Assembly (NCBI GenBank): GCA_947501615.1
Contig: CANMWK010000008.1
Span: 62,001 to 126,000 of the forward strand
Length of the DNA: 64,000 bases
DNA from: an uncultured Tenacibaculum sp.
GTDB taxonomy: Bacteria; Bacteroidota; Bacteroidia; Flavobacteriales; Flavobacteriaceae
Reading direction: 5' to 3'
Every line of letters starts with the position of its first letter. The first letter of the stretch is position 1. Below are positions 33,982 to 42,845 of this stretch, one piece after another. Position numbers and translations under genes: made by a program. Below the pieces are notes generated by a model. That model was not told the DNA's origin. It made no database searches and saw only the letters and a list, made by a program, of their open reading frames with translations.

Positions 33982-35949
33982 TTATTTCTTCAAATATCGT
34001 TCAACACTTAATACTTGACTAGTATCTTTCTTGAATCTAAAGAAATACAACCCACTAGATAAATCACTAATTGTATTAAATTTAACGTCATTTTTAATTG
34101 TTTTAACGACAACTCCACCTAAACTAACAACTTCAATACATGTAACTTTATCTGATACATTGGAAATAATTTCAAATGTTCCGTCTCCATAGTTATATTT
34201 CAAAAAAGTTTCCCTTTTATTCTTTTCATAATCTGTAACATGTAATAACGAATTTTTTTCAAAACCTTCTTTAATCCATGAATTGATTGCTTGAGTAGTG
34301 TAAGCTTTTCTCCAATTAAAGATGTTTTGCTTTCTTAATTCTAAGTAAAATTCGTCTAATGAATTTAAGTTTAATTCTTCTTTAATATATCGTTCTAAAC
34401 TACGTGTTGGGTCTTTGTAATCTGGTTGTTCAATACTTTTAGAAACATCTTCAGTACTAATATTGCTCCATTCTTCTAATGTTTCTGTTTTACTATCTAC
34501 TCTTATATTTGGAGTTTGTCCTAAATATTTATTATCCTCAAATTTTATATTTCCATTAGGAAATTTGTCTCCAAAATCTATATGTTTAGAACGAGTATCT
34601 ACAGTAGAAAAATCATTTCCTTTGATAATCGTACTCATAAAATCGTAATTTCTTATGCTTAAATACTGCGTTTTTTTTAATCCATAAAGTATATTATTTT
34701 CAATAGTAAGATTTCTGTTTTCTCCAACTATCTTTATCCCTATTCCATTATCAATTTCATCACTATTTTGATGTACAATATAATTTTCTCTAAAAACTCC
34801 ATTATCCCAATCTTCTATATCCATATTCCAAGCTAATGTTCTATCGGTTTGTCTGGAAAGCCCCCCTGAATTAAATACGTTGCCTTGTACTACTACATCT
34901 TTAAAACGATAAGGTGCTTCAGTTTTATTACCTCCTAATGAAATTCCTACTTCACAATCATGAAACAAGTTATTTGATACTTCTATATTTAATCCACTTG
35001 CTGGGCCATCATTTGCAGTCCATTTTGTTCCAATACTACTAGGCCTATAAAATGAATTATTTCTAAAAATCACATTTGTAGGGTTTTGAAAATAGGTATT
35101 ATGATTAAAAATAGTGGCTTGACCTTCTTCCCTATCGTTATAACCTGTATACGACTGTTTATACCAACCATTATGATCGAATATATTCTCTTCTAACATA
35201 AAATTATTTACCAATCCTGTAAATAATCCTTGAGAATGTCCTCCACTAGAATACATATCTGTAAGTACATTTCTTCTTAAGGTAACCTCATTTACAACAC
35301 CATCTTTCTGAGCTTGTATTGAATTTCCCCTAAAAAAACGGAAAACACATCCTTCTATTAATAAGGAACTAATTTCACAATCAGCAGTTGTACATAATAA
35401 TGAGAAAGCGGAAGGAGCTTCATTTTTGAAACCTTCAAATTTTGGATCATCTGGATTTCTACCTGGTACATCAAAAGATAAACCTACAATAGCAACATAT
35501 TTATAATCTTTTCTATTTCTAATAACAGTTTTGTTAGACACCGCTATTTCAAATAATGGCATTTCTTTCTTAACTCCGTAAGAACCATATAACATGGGTC
35601 TATCTTTAGATTCCCCATTCCTGTGTGGCAATGTTAATTCCCCTTTAAACACATCCCCTCTTTTAAACAAAACCCATACAGCTTCACCGCTTTCAAATTG
35701 TTTTGTAGCCTGATCTATTGTTTTAAAGGGTTTGATATTTCCGTTAGGTAAAAAAGGATCATTTCCTATTTCATTAGTATTAGGAGCATATACTTTTCCT
35801 GTAGTATCGTCTCCACTAGTGCTACTGATATAAATTATTTTAGATGTATTTTTAGATTCGAATACAGTCCAACCATCACTATCTAGTCTTTGCTGACTAA
35901 AGCTTATTGTTACAAAAAACAATAAACATAAATTACAAATTGTTTTCAT
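33982..35949 (-). CDS. Secreted right-handed beta-helix protein with T9SS sorting domain
   Basis: This 655-residue protein has a signal peptide (ends SFSQ), a central parallel beta-helix (about residues 30-480) with repeated short turns (VIRNRKDYKYVAIVGL, LLIEGCVFRFF, VTLRRNVLTDM, FRNNSFYRP, IENNILYGL), and a C-terminal sorting domain (ISDLSSGLYFFRFKK). Beta-helix proteins of this kind are often polysaccharide lyases or hydrolases, but no catalytic set was recognised. It would be exported by the T9SS. Two small genes lie upstream on the same strand (31-bp gap). Confidence 0.87.
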   Translation of the reverse strand: MKTICNLCLLFFVTISFSQQRLDSDGWTVFESKNTSKIIYISSTSGDDTTGKVYAPNTNEIGNDPFLPNGNIKPFKTIDQATKQFESGEAVWVLFKRGDVFKGELTLPHRNGESKDRPMLYGSYGVKKEMPLFEIAVSNKTVIRNRKDYKYVAIVGLSFDVPGRNPDDPKFEGFKNEAPSAFSLLCTTADCEISSLLIEGCVFRFFRGNSIQAQKDGVVNEVTLRRNVLTDMYSSGGHSQGLFTGLVNNFMLEENIFDHNGWYKQSYTGYNDREEGQATIFNHNTYFQNPTNVIFRNNSFYRPSSIGTKWTANDGPASGLNIEVSNNLFHDCEVGISLGGNKTEAPYRFKDVVVQGNVFNSGGLSRQTDRTLAWNMDIEDWDNGVFRENYIVHQNSDEIDNGIGIKIVGENRNLTIENNILYGLKKTQYLSIRNYDFMSTIIKGNDFSTVDTRSKHIDFGDKFPNGNIKFEDNKYLGQTPNIRVDSKTETLEEWSNISTEDVSKSIEQPDYKDPTRSLERYIKEELNLNSLDEFYLELRKQNIFNWRKAYTTQAINSWIKEGFEKNSLLHVTDYEKNKRETFLKYNYGDGTFEIISNVSDKVTCIEVVSLGGVVVKTIKNDVKFNTISDLSSGLYFFRFKKDTSQVLSVERYLKK

Positions 35950-35980
35950 TTTACTTATTAAGAGATTATTTCAAACTACA

Positions 35981-36664
35981 CTACAAAACCTTAAATACCA
36001 ATATATTAAAATCGATTTTATTAATTTCTGGAGCCATTAAATCTGTATATGGGAAATAAATAACTAGTAAAGAGCTATTAGAGGCAATTTTTAAAAATTC
36101 ATGTTCTACAAACTTAACTTCAGTAAATTTAGACACCCAGCTTTCTTTTGCGTCTTGTTCACTCAACACAGCAATTATAAGTTTTTGAATTTGTTCTGTT
36201 AGTTGATAAATTCGGTCTAATTGTTTAGCCTCATCTGGTAAATCCATTGGAGATACCTCTAACTGAACACCTGTCTGTTCTAAAATAACTTCAGTGAATT
36301 TTTTAAATCTCCGCTTTACATCTAATTTACTTGAACTTGTGTAATCTTTAGGTTTTTCTATTGCTCCTTTAGATAAAACATTAATAATATCGACTCCTTC
36401 TGTATTCGCAAAAACAATACTTTCTATATTTCCTGTATTCATCTGCAACACACTACCGTTCGCTTTATTATTTTCAATAATCTGAAATAATACAATCGTT
36501 CCTTGATTTGCAACTTCAGAAATACTTATTACATAACCTTTAAAAGTACGCCCTGAGTTTGTTGTAATATCAAGAATTATTTCAATTGTATTTTCTAGTA
36601 TATAAAGTAAAAGTTCCTCTTTATGATAAACAGGAACTTTTTTAAAGATATTACCGAGAAACAT
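35981..36664 (-). CDS. Conserved-looking protein of unknown function
   Basis: This 227-residue soluble protein has a beta-rich N-terminal half beginning at about residue 20 (IEIILDITTNSGRTFKGYVISIS, reminiscent of small-barrel folds) and a more helical C-terminal half. It has no signal peptide and no catalytic motif. Its start codon overlaps the stop of the next upstream gene by one base, so the pair is cotranscribed and probably functions together. Confidence 0.65.
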   Translation of the reverse strand: MFLGNIFKKVPVYHKEELLLYILENTIEIILDITTNSGRTFKGYVISISEVANQGTIVLFQIIENNKANGSVLQMNTGNIESIVFANTEGVDIINVLSKGAIEKPKDYTSSSKLDVKRRFKKFTEVILEQTGVQLEVSPMDLPDEAKQLDRIYQLTEQIQKLIIAVLSEQDAKESWVSKFTEVKFVEHEFLKIASNSSLLVIYFPYTDLMAPEINKIDFNILVFKVL

Positions 36665-37074
36665 TATAAATTAGATTCTAATAATTTAGTCAAAAGTTTA
36701 GTTCTTTCATCTGTATTTCCAATATTAGTGTAGCTGCAATGATCTACAATTAATACCCCATCATTAAACTTATATGTTTTGCTTGCATAAGCATTATCGT
36801 TTTCATCCTTAATAACAATCTTTTTAACACTTTCTCTTATGGCTTCTTTCCCCATTTCATCTTCAGCGATAACTTTGAATGAATTTAAAATAGGTTTGAA
36901 ATATATTTCTGTAAGCCCTTCTTCTAAAAATTTTGTGTACTTTTCATTTGGCAAATTATTCCAATCAATATCAAATTCAATTTCCCCTCCTATAACCTCT
37001 TGAACTTCTGATAAAAAACTTTGATATTCTCCTTCTTGATAAGCTTTAATAACTCTTCTTTCCGCTAATCCCAT
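36664..37074 (-). CDS. Protein of unknown function, partner of the 35981 gene
   Basis: This 136-residue acidic soluble protein (MGLAERRVIKAYQEGEYQSF start) is helical at the N-terminus and beta-rich at the C-terminus (YKFNDGVLIVDHCSYTN). No family was recognised. It is first gene of a pair with one-base overlap. The divergent gap to the kinase gene at 37292 should contain both promoters. Confidence 0.65.
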   Translation of the reverse strand: MGLAERRVIKAYQEGEYQSFLSEVQEVIGGEIEFDIDWNNLPNEKYTKFLEEGLTEIYFKPILNSFKVIAEDEMGKEAIRESVKKIVIKDENDNAYASKTYKFNDGVLIVDHCSYTNIGNTDERTKLLTKLLESNL

Positions 37075-37291
37075 TGTAATTATATTTTTTTAAATTATTG
37101 CTTTTACAAACTTAGAAGAGTATATGAAAGTATAAATCCCAAAATTCCGTGAAAATAACACCCCTGTTTACCGTGAAATAATTTACTTTTGATATGATTT
37201 TTTTTACAAGAAAGGATATTACAAATAGATATCCATTATATTATTTACTCGTTTTTAACGTTTGTATATTACCAAACTGATTTTTATTGAA

Positions 37292-39229
37292 ATGAAAGTA
37301 AAATCCCTGACCTTTCTACTACTAGTACTGTTATCTATTTTAAATTTAGCTGCGCAAGCTCTAGATTTAGAACAAAAGGAACAGAAAGAAAAAGAAATCT
37401 TTAAAAATGCTAATAATTTATTCTTTATTAAAAAGGAAAGAGAAAAAGCTTACAAAATCTCAAAACAATTATTAAATGAGCTTCAAACTGACTTAAGTAA
37501 ATCTCATTTGACATATTTGATCTCTAGTTATTTTATTTTAAAAAACAAACCCGATTCTATTGTATATTACGCAAAGGAATCGTTAAAATTTCAACACATT
37601 CATTCAGATTCAGTGAAACGAAAGATAAATGTGTTAGCAAAACTTAACCTTGCAAATGGTTATCAGAAATTAGGATTATACGACAAAGCTATAGCAATAT
37701 ATATTCAAGAAATTGACAATCAACAAGTTTTTGGTAAACTTAACATTGAATTAGAATCTAGGTATCGTTTGGCTGGAGTGTACTTGTCTACACAAGCCTA
37801 TAAAAAAGCATTAAAAGAATACAAACATTTATATGAGCATAATTTTCACAAAGCTAATATCGTTAATGCTATGGCTTCTATTTATAGTGCTTTAGGAGAT
37901 GTTGATAAATCGGATAAATTTTACGAAGAATCTATTTCAATTGATAGTGATATTATAACAAATTTTGAAGCTAAAATAGGTTTGATAGATAATCTTAAAT
38001 TCAAAAAAGAAATAGATCAAGCTATTATAGAACTTCAAGAAATAATAGCGGAAACACAAACTGAATCATGTATTTATCAAAATAAATTTGCGACTAGAAA
38101 GCTCATTGATATCTTTTTAGAAATTGGAAAATATGACGATGCTGAAAAATTAGTAATGCCTCTTTATACCGAAGATCTTAAAAATAATAATTCATCGATG
38201 ATGCCTTATTATCTTGAAAGACTTTCGAAAATAAGAGAACAAAAAGGAGATTATAAATTAGCCATCAAATATTTAAAACAATTTCAAGAAAGTAAGCAGT
38301 TAGGTGATTCTATTCAGAAACGAAAAGAGTTAAATGAATTAGAGGTAAAATATCAAACATCCCAAAAACAAAACGAAATTTTACTACTTAAGAAAGATCA
38401 AGAGATTAAAAAACAAGAAATACAACAGCAAACTGTAATTAGAAATATTATTTTAATCGGAGCTGCACTTATTATAATAAGTATACTTGTACTATTACAA
38501 TTCTATTTTCAGAAATTAAAAACTCAGAAAAAACTTAATGAGACTCAAGCAAATTTTAATTTTCAAAAGATAAAAGCTTTGATGAAAAATCAGGAATTAG
38601 AGTTAGTAAAAGCTTCTATAGAAGGAAAAGATTCCGAAAGAAAAAGATTAGCTAGAGGTTTACACGACTCTATAGGTAATAATATGGTTGCCATAAAATT
38701 ACAGATTGAAGAACTCCCTTTAACGTCTGTGAAATTACAGAAAATTAAATCTGATTTAAACTATACCTACGAACAAATAAGAGAGCTTTCTCATAATTTA
38801 TTACCTAAAAAAATCCGCCAAAATGATTATGCGGAAGTATTGAAAGAATATATCGTAAACATTAATGAAATTTCTGATGTTTCCATTAATCTTTCTGTAT
38901 CTCAAAGTCAATTAATCAATGACACAAATAAATTTTTACAGAATGAGATTTTTGCCATTTTACAAGAGTTAATCTCTAATACACTGAAACACGCTAGGGC
39001 TACTAAAATTGATATTCAGCTAGAAATCGTAGATACCATTATTTTCTTGTCTTATGAAGATAATGGGATAGGATTCAACACTCAATTAAACCATCAAGGC
39101 ATTGGTCTAAAGAGCATTAAAGAAAGAATTGAGCAATTATCAGGAAGATGTATTATCGATTCTCACCCTAAAAGAGGGACTCTATATAGAATAGAGCTAG
39201 AAAAAGAGGCGTATTTAATAGTAATTTAG
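37292..39229 (+). CDS. TPR sensor histidine kinase (HisKA_3/NarX type)
   Basis: From the ATG at 37292 this 645-residue protein has a signal peptide (LSILNLAAQ), about seven periplasmic TPR-like repeats (to about residue 340), a coiled coil, one membrane helix (about 382-404), a HisKA_3 dimerisation box (ERKRLARGLHDSIGNNMVAIK, His acceptor) and a HATPase (LQELISNTLKHA, DNGIGF, GIGLKSIKERI). The open frame reaches a TTG at 37262, but the ATG gives a proper signal peptide. It probably feeds a NarL-type regulator such as the one at 33238. Its 3' end overlaps the convergent small gene by 15 bases. Confidence 0.9.
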   Translation: MKVKSLTFLLLVLLSILNLAAQALDLEQKEQKEKEIFKNANNLFFIKKEREKAYKISKQLLNELQTDLSKSHLTYLISSYFILKNKPDSIVYYAKESLKFQHIHSDSVKRKINVLAKLNLANGYQKLGLYDKAIAIYIQEIDNQQVFGKLNIELESRYRLAGVYLSTQAYKKALKEYKHLYEHNFHKANIVNAMASIYSALGDVDKSDKFYEESISIDSDIITNFEAKIGLIDNLKFKKEIDQAIIELQEIIAETQTESCIYQNKFATRKLIDIFLEIGKYDDAEKLVMPLYTEDLKNNNSSMMPYYLERLSKIREQKGDYKLAIKYLKQFQESKQLGDSIQKRKELNELEVKYQTSQKQNEILLLKKDQEIKKQEIQQQTVIRNIILIGAALIIISILVLLQFYFQKLKTQKKLNETQANFNFQKIKALMKNQELELVKASIEGKDSERKRLARGLHDSIGNNMVAIKLQIEELPLTSVKLQKIKSDLNYTYEQIRELSHNLLPKKIRQNDYAEVLKEYIVNINEISDVSINLSVSQSQLINDTNKFLQNEIFAILQELISNTLKHARATKIDIQLEIVDTIIFLSYEDNGIGFNTQLNHQGIGLKSIKERIEQLSGRCIIDSHPKRGTLYRIELEKEAYLIVI

Positions 39230-39445
39230 TTGGTTAATTAAAATCAATGCTAAAAGCACAACTACGAATACAATAATTGAAATTGAATTCCCAAAGTTTA
39301 CTGTCCAACCCAGATATTTATTACGTTTGGGAGGAAATATTCTTTTATCCTCTTTATTAAAGTAAAATATACCGAATTTCCAATTTTTAGGATCATTATG
39401 CCATTGTTCTTGTAACTCTTTTGTTATTTTCTTTTCTTCTTTCAT
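39215..39445 (-). CDS. Small membrane protein
   Basis: This 76-residue protein has a charged N-terminus containing EQWHNDPKNWKFGIFYFNKEDKRIFPPKR and one C-terminal membrane helix (ISIIVFVVVLLALILI). The first part matches the style of flavobacterial DUF5808-like small proteins (HxDPxNWKxGxFYxNKxDxRxFxPKR). It overlaps the kinase gene tail to tail. Function unknown. Confidence 0.65.
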   Translation of the reverse strand: MKEEKKITKELQEQWHNDPKNWKFGIFYFNKEDKRIFPPKRNKYLGWTVNFGNSISIIVFVVVLLALILINQLNYY

Positions 39446-39525
39446 TCTATATATTGTTTGGAGGTTATTTTAAAGTTTATTTCCTTGTTTACTGGAATTA
39501 GTAAAATTATCAGTGCCGAAAACAT

Positions 39526-40742
<1,217 letters not shown>

Positions 40743-40773
40743 TATCTTATTTTGGTAATAATTGTTATTACAA

Positions 40774-40810
40774 AACCCCAGTGACATAGCAGTATCACTG
40801 GGGTTATCTT
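40774..40810. terminator. Strong hairpin terminator between converging genes
   Basis: An 11-bp perfect stem, AACCCCAGTGA (40774-40784) with TCACTGGGGTT (40795-40805), is followed on the plus strand by ATCTTTTTC. Confidence 0.85.
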
Positions 40811-40856
40811 TTTCTTCTTTTACTTTATTTTTTGTTGACTTTAGCAATTCTCCCCT

Positions 40857-41192
40857 CTACTTATTTCCGAACATTAAAATTTCATTTACAACAACTTCAG
40901 TAACATACCGTTTTTCTCCTTCATTCGTTTCATAACTCCTTGAAGTTAACTTTCCTTCAATAGCTACTTCATCTCCTTTATTTACATAGTTTGCTATAAT
41001 TTCAGCAGTTTTATTCCATGCAACAATATTATGCCATTGCGTATCTGTAATTTTTTCTCCACGATTATTTTTGTACGTTTCATTAGTTGCTAATGAAAAT
41101 TTAGCTAATTTTTTACCAGATTCTAAATTGATAATTTCTGGAGTGTTTCCTAGGTTTCCAATTAACTGTACTTTGTTTTTAAGTGCATTCAT
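40857..41192 (-). CDS. ssb: Single-stranded DNA-binding protein, short form
   Basis: This 111-residue protein is one OB-fold of the SSB family (KNKVQLIGNLGNTPEI, FSLATNETYKN, TQWHNIVAWNKTAEI, YVNKGDEVAIEGKL). It lacks the Gly-rich linker and acidic DDDIPF-like tail by which the main SSB recruits repair proteins. That suggests a secondary paralogue, as is common in Bacteroidota. It is a monocistronic gene divergent from a small zinc-ribbon gene. Confidence 0.92.
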   Translation of the reverse strand: MNALKNKVQLIGNLGNTPEIINLESGKKLAKFSLATNETYKNNRGEKITDTQWHNIVAWNKTAEIIANYVNKGDEVAIEGKLTSRSYETNEGEKRYVTEVVVNEILMFGNK

Positions 41193-41275
41193 AAATATAA
41201 TTTTTTCGTTAAACAGTTAAGACATTGCCATTAAATAATGACACTGCAAAGATCCGGATCTAAACAAGTTATTTT

Positions 41276-41326
41276 CGGTTGTAAATCGCTTACTTTCGAT
41301 TGTAAATATTTGTAGTCGATTACATT
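41276..41326. promoter_or_regulatory. Three phased direct repeats
   Basis: CGGTTGTAAA (41276), CGATTGTAAA (41297) and CGATTACATT (41317) are spaced 21 and 20 bases apart, close to two DNA turns. They lie between the divergent ssb and zinc-ribbon genes and just upstream of the promoter element at 41339. A cooperative regulator binding one face of the helix would explain them. Confidence 0.45.
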
Positions 41327-41338
41327 CAGATAAAATTG

Positions 41339-41346
41339 TATCTTTG
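41339..41346 (+). promoter_or_regulatory. Bacteroidota -7 promoter element
   Basis: TATCTTTG matches TAnnTTTG and ends seven bases before the ATG at 41353, implying a very short leader. Confidence 0.6.
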
Positions 41347-41352
41347 AATTCT

Positions 41353-41706
41353 ATGGAAAAAAGAACTTGTTTAGAATGTAATGAAGTACTTAGAGGAAGA
41401 GCTGATCAGAAATTTTGTTCAGATTATTGTAGAAACACCTACAACAATAAAGTTGATAAAGACACCAAAAATTTAATTCGAAATATTAATAATCGACTAA
41501 AAAAGAATTATAAAGTTTTATCAGAATTAAATACTAAAGGAAAAACAAAAGTATCAAGAACTAAACTATACGATAAAGGATTCGACTTTAAACTTTTCAC
41601 TTCTATATATCAAACCAAAACAGGCAATACCTATTTCTACATCTATAACCAAGCATACTTAGAGTTAGAAAACGAATTGTATTTACTTGTTAAACTCGAT
41701 GATTAA
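41353..41706 (+). CDS. Small zinc-ribbon protein
   Basis: This 117-residue protein starts with a four-cysteine ribbon (CLECNEVLRGRADQKFCSDYC) followed by helical and beta segments without further motif. The RADQKFCSDYCRN segment is typical of a flavobacterial family annotated as unknown. The ATG at 41353 is chosen over a TTG nine bases earlier because that TTG is part of the promoter element. It may bind nucleic acid; nothing in its context proves this. Confidence 0.75.
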   Translation: MEKRTCLECNEVLRGRADQKFCSDYCRNTYNNKVDKDTKNLIRNINNRLKKNYKVLSELNTKGKTKVSRTKLYDKGFDFKLFTSIYQTKTGNTYFYIYNQAYLELENELYLLVKLDD

Positions 41707-41796
41707 GAATATGTAAATATTGTGTGTAATATGTGAAACTCACTACAACTACTAATAATTGGCCTTCTGATTTGCAATTGTGAAACTATTCCAAAA

Positions 41797-42108
41797 TTGA
41801 AAAACGGAAACTCATTTGTTGTGGAAAGAATTCGAATTATGGATACTATAACTGTTAATGTTAATGGAAAAATTACTGATCTTTATAATAAATTTGGTCT
41901 AAAACGAGCATATATTGAATTGAAAAACAGTAAAAATTCATATTCAAAAACCTGCGGAGAAAATGGTGAGTTCAAGTTTGAACATATTTCTTCTGGGAAA
42001 TATAAAATTGTAAGCAACTTTGTCGGATATTATCAATTGAGAGATTCTATTGAATTAAAATCTGGAGAAAAAGTTGAACTAAAAATTGGACTCGGATATG
42101 ATGACTAA
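41797..42108 (+). CDS. Carboxypeptidase-regulatory-like domain protein, probably a lipoprotein with a damaged start
   Basis: About 80 residues form a beta-sandwich of the CarboxypepD_reg type (VNVNGKITDLYNK, AYIELKNSKNS, GENGEFKFEHISSGKYKIVSNFVGY). The only start in the open frame near the 5' end is TTG at 41797. However, the frame continues upstream to 41737 with a convincing lipoprotein signal (LLIIGLLICNC), preceded by ATG-TGA at 41731-41736. So either a rare start is used upstream or a nonsense change has removed the native start. Treat the N-terminus as unresolved. Confidence 0.55.
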   Translation: MKNGNSFVVERIRIMDTITVNVNGKITDLYNKFGLKRAYIELKNSKNSYSKTCGENGEFKFEHISSGKYKIVSNFVGYYQLRDSIELKSGEKVELKIGLGYDD

Positions 42109-42274
42109 AAAATACTACAAACAATGTATAACCAAAATTAGGCAGAATCGACTTTATCCGAACCCACTCGGAATTCCTAAAGCTTGTATTTAATCCGAAA
42201 TAATTCACTAACTTTCCCTTAAAAGATGTCTATACAAAACCGTTAATAATACTTTTTTACATATGTATAATATT

Positions 42275-42742
42275 CTATTTCCAAGAATTTCCTTTCATGG
42301 TTAATGCAGCTTTTAAAATATCTTTCTGACTTATTTGTCCGACTAACTTTCCATTTTCCAAAATTGGGAATCTTCTTCGTTTTGATTTTAAAAACTGATT
42401 CGCAGCATCGAAAATATTCATATTCCCATCAATAGTTTCTACCTCTTTAGCCATAGCTTTTTCTACAGTGTTATCTTTATCTACTGGCAAATTATAATAC
42501 CTGCTTTCCGATACATGCTTTATACAATCACCTTCAGAAATTATTCCGATAAGTTCGTCATGTTCATTTACTACAGGTCCGCCAGATATCTTATTTTTAA
42601 CTAATGTTTCAATCACTTCTTCTAACGATTGATTTTTAGAAAATGTAATTAAGTTTTTAGTCATATAATCAGAAACTAAAATTGGTTCAATTTCTTTTTT
42701 CACACTGCTTGAACGTTTACCTTGAAAATTCTTAATACCCAT
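42275..42742 (-). CDS. CBS-domain pair protein
   Basis: This 155-residue protein contains two CBS motifs (about residues 25-80 and 90-145; SDYMTKNLITFSKNQSLEEV, GGPVVNEHDELIGIISEGD, then RRRFPILENGKLVGQISQKDIL). Such stand-alone pairs bind adenine nucleotides and regulate a partner. No partner gene is adjacent: it is divergent from the M28 peptidase gene and its downstream neighbour is on the other strand. Confidence 0.9.
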   Translation of the reverse strand: MGIKNFQGKRSSSVKKEIEPILVSDYMTKNLITFSKNQSLEEVIETLVKNKISGGPVVNEHDELIGIISEGDCIKHVSESRYYNLPVDKDNTVEKAMAKEVETIDGNMNIFDAANQFLKSKRRRFPILENGKLVGQISQKDILKAALTMKGNSWK

Positions 42743-42845
42743 AATTTACTGATTTATAATATTTTAAATATAACGATTTTAAATCATTAACAAAAATTGA
42801 TTTCATTTCTTAATTTTTATATTTATAAAATATTAAAAACTAACC

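Noticed and set aside
41276..41326. CRISPR-like repetition
   Set aside because: Only three 10-base imperfect units with 10-11-base spacing; no cas genes; better explained as operator sites.
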